Below, in pieces: positions 42,740 through 50,446 of a stretch of 50,446 nt of DNA (its first letter is position 1; each line of letters opens with the position of its first letter). The position numbers were made by a program, and so were the translations under genes. The stretch spans positions 1 to 50,446 of the forward strand of contig JAEOSF010000001.1 of assembly GCA_016840515.1 (NCBI GenBank), written 5' to 3'. The notes under the pieces are model-generated. The model was not told the origin of the DNA and made no database searches. It worked only from the letters and a program-made list of their open reading frames with translations. This DNA comes from Candidatus Borrarchaeum yapensis. Its GTDB lineage: Archaea; Asgardarchaeota; Sifarchaeia; Borrarchaeales; Borrarchaeaceae.

Positions 42740-43270
42740 ATGAATGAGGATCAGAGTAAACCTCTTGATGCGGTTGTGGTCCCAACATTATTTTGGGGAA
42801 AACTAAAATATCGCAAAGACGAAACTGCTGTAATAGTCTATTTTGAGAGCATAAATGATATTTCAAATGCTTTACGAGGAAATGAAACTCCAAAAAGAGA
42901 AATTAATATCGGAATTCCAAATCATATCGATTTAAAAACAATTAAATTAACTGTCGAACGATTCTTCGAGCGTGGATTTGAAAAAGGCGCTCAAATTTAT
43001 TCTCAAACAAAATTGATTCCAAATGACAGCGTTACAAAAATTTGGAAGACTATAGGCTTTAGTTACTGGAATAATTCAGGTCCATTAAAAGAAAAGGTAA
43101 AAGAGGCATATAAAAAATCAGCAGAAATGATAAAGGAGATAGCAAAAAAGGATAAAAAGAATAAATCACTACTTGAAGAACTAGAAACATTTCTTGCGCT
43201 TTGCGTTTATGTATCAGATAATACACCTCCTCTAAGCCCGAACGTTGTCAAACAACTTCTACCAACTTGA
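42740..43270 (+). CDS. Uncharacterised protein (176 aa)
   Basis: Start ATG 42740 with GAGG seven bases upstream. The N-terminal part is beta-rich (VVVPTLFWGKLKYRKDETAV, IVYFESINDI) and the rest helical, with KLTVERFFERGFEKGAQIYS and a lysine-rich segment (EMIKEIAKKDKKNKSLLEEL). No family is recognised. It lies 65 bases after the nuclease gene and 31 before the winged-helix gene, so the three look like an operon. Confidence 0.62.
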   Translation: MNEDQSKPLDAVVVPTLFWGKLKYRKDETAVIVYFESINDISNALRGNETPKREINIGIPNHIDLKTIKLTVERFFERGFEKGAQIYSQTKLIPNDSVTKIWKTIGFSYWNNSGPLKEKVKEAYKKSAEMIKEIAKKDKKNKSLLEELETFLALCVYVSDNTPPLSPNVVKQLLPT

Positions 43271-43301
43271 GAAGTCTACATGGTAAGTAGCAGGGGATCC
43301 T

Positions 43302-43934
43302 ATGGTTGTAGATGAGAATTTTATTCACAGAATGACTTTACGTTTTGTGGGAGCTATTAATAAAGCACGAGAAGAAAAAATTCAAGACTTAGGAGATTTT
43401 TTCAAAATTTTAAAGCAACATTATTCCCAGAAGTCACCTAGTCATAAAGGTGAGGTGCTCTTTCTCAACATAATTGAAAAAATTGAGGGAGAAGTGTTAG
43501 ATAAACTAGCACAAATCGTTAATTCAATTACTGTTAAAGCAATAAGTCATCTTGGATTCTTGAGAGAAGAAATTATTCAGAAAGGAATGACTATAGATCA
43601 GATTGAGGAAAAACCTACAAAAATTGAGACACCTCCTTCAATCCAATCTGGAACAATGGACAGACATAAAATTGAAACGGCAAGTAAGATCAAACGAGAA
43701 ATTTCTCGCAGGAATCGAATTCTCAAGGAACTACTCGAAACTGTACCTCAATTCAAAATTTTGGCTATCATTGAAAAAACCAAAGCTAACAACTACTCAA
43801 CTATTAGTAAAGCTACTGGATACTCTACCACTGCTGTCAGAAACTATATAAACGAACTTGAAGAGGACGGCTTCATAAGAGTGGATAGAGCTAGAAAACC
43901 CTTCATTTTTACGATCGAAAAAACTCCATGGTAG
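43302..43934 (+). CDS. Protein with C-terminal winged helix (210 aa)
   Basis: Start ATG 43302 has GGGGATC five bases upstream. The N-terminal 110 residues are helical (FVGAINKAREEKIQDLGDFF), a linker follows, and the C-terminal part is a winged helix: LETVPQFKILAIIEKTKANN, YSTISKATGYSTTAVRNYIN, ELEEDGFIRVDRARKPF. It is likely DNA-binding. Family not recognised. It is the third gene in the nuclease run; the winged helix differs from those of the nuclease and of the divergent regulator. Confidence 0.68.
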   Translation: MVVDENFIHRMTLRFVGAINKAREEKIQDLGDFFKILKQHYSQKSPSHKGEVLFLNIIEKIEGEVLDKLAQIVNSITVKAISHLGFLREEIIQKGMTIDQIEEKPTKIETPPSIQSGTMDRHKIETASKIKREISRRNRILKELLETVPQFKILAIIEKTKANNYSTISKATGYSTTAVRNYINELEEDGFIRVDRARKPFIFTIEKTPW

Positions 43935-43997
43935 TTTTTTGGTTTGCATTTTCAACTTTTTTGCAGGATTATTAATAAAAAAGAGAAAAGATTTGAT

Positions 43998-45062
43998 TTA
44001 TTCCTTTTTCACACGTCTTACTAGAAGTACTACAATTATTACAAGAACCACAACGACAACGATGACTTCAATGAACAGAATATTGCTTAAGATACCAGGA
44101 AATCCCTGAAAAATAGAACCAATATCTCCAAAACCCAAGCCTATACCTTGTCCTTGATCTGTAGGCGAACTAAGAGATTCTGGTACTCCAATCGACATTT
44201 GGTGAATGGTAGACTTACCTATATTGTGATAAGTAGACATTATAACTATTTGAGTTCCAGATGCTTTGTAGGCATGAAGATCTCTGGTATCTTTGTTATC
44301 CTTGTCTGCCAAGCGCATGTAACCCATCTGTGTATTTGTCGAATTAGAAACAGATAGCAGGTGCAAATTTGCAGAAGGGAACTTTGTATAGTCAAGTTTA
44401 GGTTGAACCGACTCTCCATTTAATGTAGCTGAATCTCCAGATTGCATCTTAAGCGACGAATTCAACGCAAGTATGTTATTATCTTTATTAAAGTATTCCC
44501 AATCACTCACAACCACTTCAATTGCCATTTCCACTCCATCTTGAGGTGCATAAGAAGCAGCACCACTGCCTGAAGCGGAAATTGTGAAGATAAAACTGAC
44601 ATCTGCATAACCAACGTTATCACCTTCGGTATCAACAATGCGACCACGAGCCCTGAAAGTCAATTCAATAGTGTTTGTTGACACTGATTTCGTTATTTCG
44701 TATTTTTGACCATATAAACTGTTTGGGTTGCTCACGTCAAACTCGCGATAGAGTATATCACCATTATCATAGTAACTTTCACCATCGCTATCAAAGAATT
44801 CCTGTAACTCTAATAAGGAAAAAGTAAGCTTATGCTCGTTTGTTTCCTTGCTGTACCACTCTAAGACTGGCCGTTTCTTAACAAATTTGATTTGAATGAA
44901 ATCGTTATCAATGTAGAATGAATCAGTTTCTGTGAAGGTAAGTTCTTTTGATTTTTCATCCTGTGCAGCAGTAGGAGCCGTCATAAGTGCTAAGGAAATC
45001 AATGAAAACACTAAAATCGCTGATATGAAAAAGGTAAGCGATTTGTTAGATGACCACCTCAT
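43998..45062 (-). CDS. Secreted, C-terminally membrane-anchored surface protein
   Basis: 354 residues from ATG 45062, which has GGAGG six bases upstream (an ATG-like start at 45125 is upstream of that). The signal peptide ends near LMTAPTAAQ. A beta-rich ectodomain follows (FTETDSFYIDNDFIQIKFVK, KYEITKSVSTNTIELTFRAR, ADVSFIFTISASGSGAAS). The end is a Gly-rich linker, a strongly hydrophobic helix (IEVIVVVVVLVIIVVLLV) and RRVKKE. The topology is type I, outside with a short basic cytoplasmic tail. No catalytic motif is visible; a structural or binding role at the cell surface is likely. Confidence 0.75.
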   Translation of the reverse strand: MRWSSNKSLTFFISAILVFSLISLALMTAPTAAQDEKSKELTFTETDSFYIDNDFIQIKFVKKRPVLEWYSKETNEHKLTFSLLELQEFFDSDGESYYDNGDILYREFDVSNPNSLYGQKYEITKSVSTNTIELTFRARGRIVDTEGDNVGYADVSFIFTISASGSGAASYAPQDGVEMAIEVVVSDWEYFNKDNNILALNSSLKMQSGDSATLNGESVQPKLDYTKFPSANLHLLSVSNSTNTQMGYMRLADKDNKDTRDLHAYKASGTQIVIMSTYHNIGKSTIHQMSIGVPESLSSPTDQGQGIGLGFGDIGSIFQGFPGILSNILFIEVIVVVVVLVIIVVLLVRRVKKE

Positions 45063-45248
45063 AGCAATCCTCCAAATAAATAAAGTGGTAGATCTCACTT
45101 TATTCGATATTATATTTTTGGACAAAATGCTTTATATCATTTTTTTAAGTTGACAAAAATAATTTTGCGAATGATATAATTTTTAGTCATTTTAACAAAC
45201 TTGATAGAAAATAGGGCTAAATACAAGGTGTGTGTAACTTTTTTACGT

Positions 45249-45635
45249 TCATAAAAGCTCAGAGACCTGCTGAGCAGTTCGTTTCATATCAAGGAAGATT
45301 AGACCTAATAGGGCTCCTTCAGGTGCTAGCGCAACCAAAACTGCACTTGGACCTGCAGCCATTATTACTAAATAGCCTTGATTTCCTTTGACGAAAAGTT
45401 GTTCTAAATTACCTCGTGTTAACTCATCAACAGCACGTTCGCCAAGTGAAAGCATGGCAGCGGTCATAGCCCCAATTATCTCTTCATTGACATCTGAAGG
45501 CATAGCTGAGGTTATAGGTAAACCCTCTCTGCTGATCACAGCGCTGGCAGATAATCCTGAAGATAGTTCCATCTTTTTAAGAAGTTGTGTAATTGTGTCG
45601 ATTTTTGATGTTGAAGTTACACCCATTTTTATCAC
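45249..45635 (-). CDS. Roadblock/LC7 domain protein
   Basis: 128 residues, one domain. The start is GTG 45635 with GAGG six bases upstream. Pattern: ITQLLKKMELSSGLSASAVI, SREGLPITSAMPSDVNEEII, GAMTAAMLSLGERAVDEL, and YLVIMAAGPSAVLVALAPEG. Roadblock proteins dimerise and regulate small GTPases in eukaryotes (Ragulator, dynein) and MglA/B in bacteria; Asgard and other archaea have many. The partner GTPase could be the COG2229-type one at 20.2 kb, but there is no operon link. The surface-protein gene lies downstream on the same strand. Confidence 0.92.
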   Translation of the reverse strand: MIKMGVTSTSKIDTITQLLKKMELSSGLSASAVISREGLPITSAMPSDVNEEIIGAMTAAMLSLGERAVDELTRGNLEQLFVKGNQGYLVIMAAGPSAVLVALAPEGALLGLIFLDMKRTAQQVSELL

Positions 45636-45932
45636 ATTATTCCTCTAACGTTAAAGCTGACCCTCTCTTTGGAGCGTGTATTTAACCGTTCTAATGAGCT
45701 GTTGATGTACTAAATGCCATTATTTTAAAAGAGCACTCTCTCTTAAATAACTATTGTCTTTTAATAATTAAGTATTATTCGCTCTAAGGATAAAGCATTA
45801 GTTCACTAGATGCGCTTTACCTCTTGAGTTATGAAAAAAGCATACTTAAAGGCAGCGGGAAGAATCAATAAATTAAACTTTTCAGAACAACATTGATTTC
45901 AGAATCCTATGATGTTTCTTGGAGGATGCAAA
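45636..45932. other. Divergent intergenic region, nothing recognised
   Basis: About 297 bases between Roadblock and the acetyltransferase. AT-rich, no RNA gene seen. Confidence 0.45.
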
Positions 45933-46454
45933 ATGTCCAATAGAAAGGAGTCATCAAAACATCAAGCAAATGACATTAAAGTTCGATTTTCAACCAAAGA
46001 AGACATTATTAGTCTAAAAAAGATGTTTAACAGAGTTGTTAGAGAAAAACGATTTTTACCTACAATTGAAGAACTTGCAGAAGTTGGGGATGAATGGGTT
46101 GATCTTATAAATCACGATTTAATTATAGTAGCAGAAATTCAAGGTGAATTAGTAGGACAAATTCAATTAGAACGTTTAGAAGATGACGCAACTCAGCATG
46201 TATGTGAAATTGGAATTATTGTAGATCCTGATTACAGAGGAAAAGGAGTCGGGAGCAGATTGTTAGAGAAAGCGATAAAAACTGCAAAACATTTGGGATT
46301 CGAGAAAATCTGTCTTAGTACGTTTCACACAAACAGTAATGCCATCTCTCTTTACAAAAAATTTGGCTTTCAAGAGCTTGGTAGAAGAAAAAAGCAGTTT
46401 AAGATAGCAGATAAGTATATTGATGAAATTCTTATGGAACGGGAAATACTTTAG
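45933..46454 (+). CDS. GNAT-family N-acetyltransferase
   Basis: 173 residues. The start ATG 45933 has GGAGG seven bases upstream (a longer frame from 45909 is less likely). Fold: VRFSTKEDIISLKKMFNRVV, VGQIQLERL, IGIIVDPDYRGKGVGSRLLE (the acetyl-CoA loop R-G-K-G-V-G), and NAISLYKKFGFQELGRRKKQ (the conserved Asn-xxxxxY-xxxGF). It resembles RimI/ribosomal or phosphinothricin-type acetyltransferases. The substrate is unknown. It is monocistronic and divergent from Roadblock. Confidence 0.9.
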   Translation: MSNRKESSKHQANDIKVRFSTKEDIISLKKMFNRVVREKRFLPTIEELAEVGDEWVDLINHDLIIVAEIQGELVGQIQLERLEDDATQHVCEIGIIVDPDYRGKGVGSRLLEKAIKTAKHLGFEKICLSTFHTNSNAISLYKKFGFQELGRRKKQFKIADKYIDEILMEREIL

Positions 46455-46605
46455 ACTTTGTTTTAAAGTGAGTAAACATATTTTGGCTAATTAAGAGTTT
46501 ATCGCCGAGTCATAACATTTTTAGGTTCTCTATTTTATAAGGAGTCGGAAAAAACGTACTAATTGTCTTTGTAGTTTCATATCGAACTCTAGAAAGCAAA
46601 AAAAG

Positions 46606-46615
46606 TTTAAATAAT
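46606..46615 (+). promoter_or_regulatory. TATA box for the PDCD5 gene
   Basis: TTTAAATAAT about 32-40 bases before ATG 46647; this would give a short leader containing the GGTGA site. Confidence 0.45.
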
Positions 46616-46646
46616 ATAAGAGACGCTGTGGCGTTAGGTGATTCTC

Positions 46647-47033
46647 ATGGACGATTCAGAACTTGAGAAAATCAAAGAAAGAAAAAGGGCTCAGTTATTG
46701 AAAGCACTTGAAGCTAAAAAGAAAGAAGAGGAAATGAAAAAAGCACAAGAAAAGCAAGAGAAAGATCTCAAAGCGCGAAAGAAGCAATTGATCCAACAAC
46801 TTCTTATGCCAGATGCCTTAGTTTATTTCAATAATATTAGAAGAAATAATGAAACCTTGGCAAATAAAATTGAAGAAACTATAATGGTCATGTATGTAAA
46901 TCACCTAATTGATGAAAGACTAACATTAGTAGATGTTAAAGCAGTGGAAAGGCGATACACAGGGAAAGAATCATCTATAATGGTTATAAGGCGTGGAGAA
47001 GACCCTAAAACGCTTTCTGAGGACCTGAAATAG
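46647..47033 (+). CDS. PDCD5-family DNA-binding protein
   Basis: 128 residues from ATG 46647 (GGTGA five bases upstream). N-terminal charged helix (MDDSELEKIKERKRAQLLKA) followed by KQLIQQLLMPDALVYFNNIR, the three-helix core, and IDERLTLVDVKAVERRYTG. This fits archaeal homologues of PDCD5/TFAR19 (PF01984). Archaeal members are small, stable, DNA-binding helical proteins; their role is not fixed. It is monocistronic. Confidence 0.93.
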   Translation: MDDSELEKIKERKRAQLLKALEAKKKEEEMKKAQEKQEKDLKARKKQLIQQLLMPDALVYFNNIRRNNETLANKIEETIMVMYVNHLIDERLTLVDVKAVERRYTGKESSIMVIRRGEDPKTLSEDLK

Positions 47034-47145
47034 TGACGCTATCAGTCTCCATATTTTCAAACGCTTAATAAGAGAAGAAATATTCGCCTACAAGTCAGTT
47101 TATTTTTTAATCGTATTAGGTGTTCATATTTTCTAATATTTGGAG

Positions 47146-47660
47146 CTACCCGAAAAGTTTCATTCCAAGATAAATTGAATAAATTATAGAAAGGACGAGA
47201 ATAAAGGAGATTACTACAAAAACAATTGCAATATATTTGCTTTTGCGGACTAATACACCGGAAAGTACCACCACTTCAGAGTGATGATGAATCGCGGTAG
47301 TTTTTTATGTTCACTTTCATTAGGGGGTCTGTCTAATACTTTAATAGTGGTGTGCCTCTTATACTGTGATCACTAGCGAATGGAAGGCAGGGATCGCTAC
47401 CTACAATACTATGACTTTTGGTAGCGTCACAGTTCAGACCATGGTATCAGCGGCTTTTGGAGGGATCATACGCACACTTGCAGACAAGGTGCAGACTCGG
47501 TTGGTAAGAAATCACCGATGACTGGAATGAATTCAATTAAAAGCAACAAACTAGAGGGGCCTACGAAAATTAAACCTCCAATCATATCGAGTAAATCTAA
47601 AATATCGCCCACCAGTGGTATGGCTCCTAGAACGAAATAATCGAGAAGCATGAAAGTCAA
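47146..47660 (-). pseudogene. Small membrane-protein gene split by IS-like element C
   Basis: Two fragments read on the minus strand flank element C. The 5' part (47660-47466) gives LLDYFVLGAIPLVGDILDLL ... IEFIPVIGDFLPT, the pattern of a small archaeal membrane family. It then runs through unlike sequence to a stop at 47466. The 3' part (about 47259-47146) gives GVLVRKSKYIAIVFVVISFI and ends LGMKLFG before TAG (47146-47148). Joining at the element restores one plausible protein with about four missing residues. The 5' end may also be disturbed: a second IS-type hairpin abuts the start. The gap makes an intact product unlikely. Confidence 0.6.
47261..47430 (+). mobile_element. Short IS200/IS605-like relic, element C
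   Basis: The left end, GAAAGTACCACCACTTCAG followed by AGTGATGATGAA (47261-47291), matches element B's left end closely. The right end has GCAGGGAT and an imperfect hairpin CGCTACC...GGTAGCG (47395-47426), then TCAC (47427-47430). The exact right boundary is uncertain, because the interrupted gene resumes only near 47490. No protein is encoded. Confidence 0.55.
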
Positions 47661-47690
47661 CTACCCCTCCCTGTCGGAAGAGGTCTTCTC
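47656..47690 (-). repeat. Isolated IS605-type right-end hairpin
   Basis: On the minus strand: AGAAGA, hairpin CCTCTTCC-GACA-GGGAGGGG (47664-47683, eight pairs with two wobbles), then TAGTTGAC. It has the same form as the right ends of elements A, B and D, but no matching left end was found to the right. It sits directly upstream of the pseudogene start. Confidence 0.5.
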
Positions 47691-47908
47691 GCTGATATCA
47701 GATAAAACAAAAGAAAGACCAGGCATATCCTAAAGGACTCTCTCTTAACATTTGTATAAGTTCTTCGTATTTATTTGCACTCTCTTCGTTCATTCAGCCG
47801 CCTCTTTCTTTTAACCAATATACAACATTTTTTGACATGCATATATACTTCTTTTTAGTCCTTTTTTTCAAGAATCAGGAAATTGAGAGGAAGAAATAGC
47901 TTACAAGT

Positions 47909-48985
47909 TCATCTAGAGGAGTTTTCTGGACTTAAAAAAGGAGACAGTCCATTTACAATTTGTTCTATTTTCTCCATCGTATTAACGTTCTCATAAGGCT
48001 CCTTTTCACATTCATCATCATATCCTGTAAGATCTAACTGTAATTCTGCAAGTTCATTTATCACAGATGCCCAACACAAAGCTGCAGCCATAGGATCATA
48101 ACCCCCACCACCAAGAACTATCAATTTCGTTTTGTTACTATCTATAACGCATCTTATCAAACGAGCCACTTCCAGATAGACCCTCTTAGTCAACAAAAGG
48201 TGAGATTGCCAATCGCGACAGTGTCCATCAACTCCGCTTTGGAATATAATAAATTCGGGCTTGTACGAAGAAACAATAGGTAAGAATATCGACCGAAATG
48301 CATAGAGGAATGCGACATCATCCGCCCAAATGGGGAGTGGAACATTCACATGATAACCATACCCTTCTCCTTCTCCGAGGAGATAATCAACATCAGAATA
48401 GGGGTATAAAGATTCGCCGCTTTCGTGAAATGAAAGTGTAAAGAATTTGGGGCTCTCTTTATAAAAATGGTATGTCCCATCACCAAAATGGGCATCAATT
48501 TCAACATATAACACTCGCTGAATCCCTTCGTTTAATAAAATCGTCCCTAAAATATTGACGTCGTTGAAAATGCAATATCCTCGCGCTTGATTTGGTTTCG
48601 CATGATGAAATCCTCCCGAAAGATTCATTGCACAATCTACATCTCCTCTTAATACGGAACGCATCGCTGTAAGCGACCCTCCAGTTGTTAGAAGTGCAAC
48701 TTCGTAAATTCCTTCATAAGCTGGCGTATCGGGATCAAATTGCCCTTTTCCACGTTCACTAAGTCTCTTAACTAAGTTTAAATGATCTTTTGTATGCGCG
48801 AGTAAGATTTCATCAGTAGTTGCAGGTTCTGGGTTAATTAATTTGATGTTTGGCTTACTAAGAAGTCCAATCTCTTCAAAAAATTCTATACTTCTTAAGT
48901 AACGACTTCCTTGAAGAGGATGATTAGGTGGATTTTTAACGTCTGAATACTTAGAATTGTAAACGATTCCAAATTCCCGATTCAT
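47909..48985 (-). CDS. Histone-deacetylase-family protein (AcuC/HDAC-like)
   Basis: 358 residues. Family motifs: the His pair in SGGFHHAKPNQARGYCIFND, zinc ligands in EIDAHFGDGT (Asp and His), the third ligand Asp in QSGVDGH, and GGGGYDPMAAALCWASV near the end. The first residue of the usual D-x-D-x-H is Glu (E-I-D-A-H). It should remove acetyl groups from lysines or small amines. Real substrates in archaea are mostly unknown; Alba, histones or polyamines are candidates. A histone-fold gene is 28 kb away and a GNAT acetyltransferase is about 1.5 kb away, but not in one operon. It is monocistronic. Confidence 0.92.
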   Translation of the reverse strand: MNREFGIVYNSKYSDVKNPPNHPLQGSRYLRSIEFFEEIGLLSKPNIKLINPEPATTDEILLAHTKDHLNLVKRLSERGKGQFDPDTPAYEGIYEVALLTTGGSLTAMRSVLRGDVDCAMNLSGGFHHAKPNQARGYCIFNDVNILGTILLNEGIQRVLYVEIDAHFGDGTYHFYKESPKFFTLSFHESGESLYPYSDVDYLLGEGEGYGYHVNVPLPIWADDVAFLYAFRSIFLPIVSSYKPEFIIFQSGVDGHCRDWQSHLLLTKRVYLEVARLIRCVIDSNKTKLIVLGGGGYDPMAAALCWASVINELAELQLDLTGYDDECEKEPYENVNTMEKIEQIVNGLSPFLSPENSSR

Positions 48986-49053
48986 GGAGTTCTACACGAC
49001 CTGAAAACAAAAAACAGAGAAAAAGTAGAAAAATAGATTATGCGCCCTGAAAT

Positions 49054-49494
49054 TCAAGTTTTTTCATATTCATATGTCGAATAATGCACATAGAGGATGA
49101 ACAGGAAAACACCAATCAGGACATAATAAAGATGCCAAGCATACAACCACTGCACAATTTCCTCAGGTGCAGTTCTTGGGTAGTCCCAGATGAAATATGT
49201 TATTATAGCAGTAAACAAAGCTGGGATGAGTACTTCATACCATCCTGGAAGATCTCCAGCCCTTTCACGATATGTTGCCAAAGCTAGAACGAAACCAACA
49301 TAGAAGAAGATGAGCAAAAGCACGCGTACAAAGGTTATCAGCGAAATTCTGTAAGTAAAATCCTCACCTATACTAAGTTGTTCTGTTCTGATGTCAGAAA
49401 TAAACCTAAATCTTCCTGGATCACCCCAGATCCAGAAATTTATCCCAATGCAAATGCCAGCAATAATTAGAGCGATTATCATGGTCCTATTCAT
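49054..49494 (-). CDS. Four-span membrane protein of unknown function
   Basis: 146 residues from ATG 49494; a frame extension to 49518 adds eight residues. Hydrophobic segments: MIIALIIAGICIGINFWIWG, FVRVLLLIFFYVGFVLALAT, YEVLIPALFTAIITYFIWDY and YAWHLYYVLIGVFLFILYVH. The first loop is extracellular-like (DPGRFRFISDIRTEQL). No family is recognised. It lies between HDAC and element D, 69 bases upstream of the former. Confidence 0.7.
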   Translation of the reverse strand: MNRTMIIALIIAGICIGINFWIWGDPGRFRFISDIRTEQLSIGEDFTYRISLITFVRVLLLIFFYVGFVLALATYRERAGDLPGWYEVLIPALFTAIITYFIWDYPRTAPEEIVQWLYAWHLYYVLIGVFLFILYVHYSTYEYEKT

Positions 49495-49571
49495 CTTGTT
49501 TTGCCATAATGTATACAACTACGTCCACCACTCTGCAACTTTCACTTATAATCAATAAAAATGTTATAGGT

Positions 49572-49851
49572 GTGACATCCTCCCCACCCTTTCGGATGGG
49601 ACTTCCAGCTTTCCATCGTGGTCTCGTTCCCTCACGGGAAGCGATGCTGGATAGCGACCTCATGCACGGGCTTCCTAACGCTTACCCCTGTCACTACGCT
49701 GACTGGTCGCGTATGAGAGGATATACCTCCACCCCAGTCGGGAAATTGCGGGTGCGGATTACAGCACCATACCAAAAAGCACTATCACCAAAAAATTATA
49801 TAAAGCTAGCGGCTTTCATTCCCCACCTGTCGGAAGGGGACTTCCCGCCGC
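49572..49851 (-). mobile_element. Non-autonomous IS200/IS605-like element D
   Basis: 280 bases on the minus strand. The left end (49851 down to about 49792) is GGCGGGAAGT, hairpin CCCCTTCCGACAGGTGGGG, AATGAAAGCCGCTAGCTTTA and TATAATTTTTT; about 58 of 63 bases match element A. The right end is GCTGGAAGT, hairpin CCCATCC-GAAA-GGGTGGGG (49581-49600), GAGGATGTCAC near 49572. The interior differs from element A and codes for nothing. It is in the region between the four-span membrane gene and the zinc-ribbon gene, which has no other gene. Confidence 0.72.
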
Positions 49852-49985
49852 ATAAGTTAAAATTTTAAAACGACTATCGATCAAACCATAACAGTCAGTT
49901 TTTAAAAAACCATCGCTTTTATGCCATAAGCTTTTTATGGAAGAAGCACAAATTGTTAGTAGTAAAATTAGTGGAGAAGAGGTTG

Positions 49986-50159
49986 ATGGATAGACCTGAC
50001 GAATACGTTTGTATTAAGTGCGGGCATCGCTTCCAAGAGGCGGAGTATAAACAATTTGAAGATGAAGATGGATTATTCAAATTACATCCTACGTGCCCGA
50101 AATGTGGTTCAGCAGAAATCACGCTAAAACAGTGGGTTAAAGAGAAAAAGCAAGAATAA
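49986..50159 (+). CDS. Small zinc-ribbon protein
   Basis: 57 residues from ATG 49986; a frame extension to 49953 adds eleven residues. YVCIKCGHRFQ and HPTCPKCGSAEITL form one four-Cys zinc ribbon (rubredoxin/TFIIS-like knuckles), with an acidic loop between (EDEDGLFKL) and a basic C-terminus. Probably binds nucleic acid or supports a complex. No operon partner is visible; the last 287 bases of the window hold no gene. Confidence 0.75.
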   Translation: MDRPDEYVCIKCGHRFQEAEYKQFEDEDGLFKLHPTCPKCGSAEITLKQWVKEKKQE

Positions 50160-50446
50160 TTTAAGACGCTCCATATTCTGAGTTTGTTTACTAACACCAT
50201 CATTCCTAAACGTTATTTTTATTTTATCCGTTGAGATTACCCAGAATATTGATATCGAAAAATATCACGAGGAAAGTTTAATGAATCTATTCAGAGAATT
50301 AAACCTTCAGAATACAATAAACTTTAGAAACGTAATATTATATTCTGGGATGGATTGCACGCATAAACCCTGAATCCTGTGAAATTGATGATGGGTTATG
50401 TCCCATATCGATTGTCTTACGTTTGAACTCGGTGACGAGCGCACAG
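50160..50446. other. Window end, no gene seen
   Basis: About 287 AT-rich bases. No complete frame with a good start was recognised; a gene may begin beyond the window. Confidence 0.4.

Noticed and set aside
49509..49868. 119-codon frame over element D
   Set aside because: It runs antisense through both end hairpins of the element; its sequence is not protein-like.
1..50446. CRISPR array or tRNA genes
   Set aside because: No regularly spaced repeats and no tRNA-like stretches with T-loop (GGTTCRA) and acceptor pairing were found by eye; a covariance-model search would settle the tRNA question.

Overview
This 50.4 kb window is AT-rich (roughly one third G+C by eye), gene-dense, and archaeal. 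Information-processing genes are of archaeal/eukaryotic type: RNA polymerase subunit K (Rpb6), a proteasome beta subunit, a PAC2 protein, a PDCD5 homologue, a eukaryote-type ribosomal protein eL13 domain and a histone fold. Start regions often show archaeal TATA boxes and GGTGA/GGAGG ribosome binding sites, and GTG/TTG starts are common. A Roadblock/LC7 protein, a COG2229-type small GTPase, a longin-like sensor protein and eL13 together point to the Asgard/TACK side rather than Euryarchaeota. The exact lineage cannot be fixed from sequence reading alone.

Layout. 1-2.0 kb: a class II ribonucleotide reductase gene cut by the window edge and interrupted by a full LAGLIDADG intein. 2.2-9.6 kb: a membrane protein, a metallo-beta-lactamase nuclease-like protein, an MFS-LysR-HAD gene run, a DsrE-TusA sulfur-relay pair, PAC2, and small zinc-ribbon and membrane proteins. 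10-16 kb: a longin-like multidomain protein, an IS200/IS605-like non-coding element, rpoK, a radical SAM protein and a methyltransferase. 16-20.7 kb: inositol-1-phosphate synthase, a GCS2-family ligase, an N-formylglutamate-amidohydrolase-like enzyme fused to an archaeal histone fold, YjbQ and a small GTPase. 20.7-25.5 kb: a glycan-sensing transmembrane winged-helix protein with a GT2 glycosyltransferase, a NYN nuclease, and a ROK kinase coupled to NAD(P)H-hydrate epimerase. 25.7-32.8 kb: a 708-aa coiled-coil/winged-helix protein, an ECF S-component-like protein coupled to pantoate kinase, a polytopic membrane protein, a 45-aa protein, thioredoxin and proteasome beta. 33-38.1 kb: a complete ABC importer (binding protein, fused double permease, two ATPases). 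38.1-50.4 kb: a second IS-like element, DUF47, a PurM-like enzyme, eL13-HhH, a PD-(D/E)XK nuclease cluster, a surface protein, Roadblock, GNAT, PDCD5, an element-split pseudogene, HDAC-family deacetylase, a third clear element and a zinc ribbon.

Main points of interest: (1) the enzyme-histone fusion; (2) the ABC importer, in which one ATPase has lost its LSGGQ signature while the other has lost the Q-loop Gln and H-loop His, so all defects should fall in the same one of the two composite ATP sites; (3) an eL13 domain with a long acidic tail carrying two helix-hairpin-helix domains; (4) an outside-in glycan-sensor/winged-helix protein next to a glycosyltransferase; (5) four or five scattered IS605-type end pairs without TnpA/TnpB, two sharing an almost identical 60-nt left end with a TATA box, and one apparently splitting a gene. 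No tRNA, rRNA or CRISPR array was seen.
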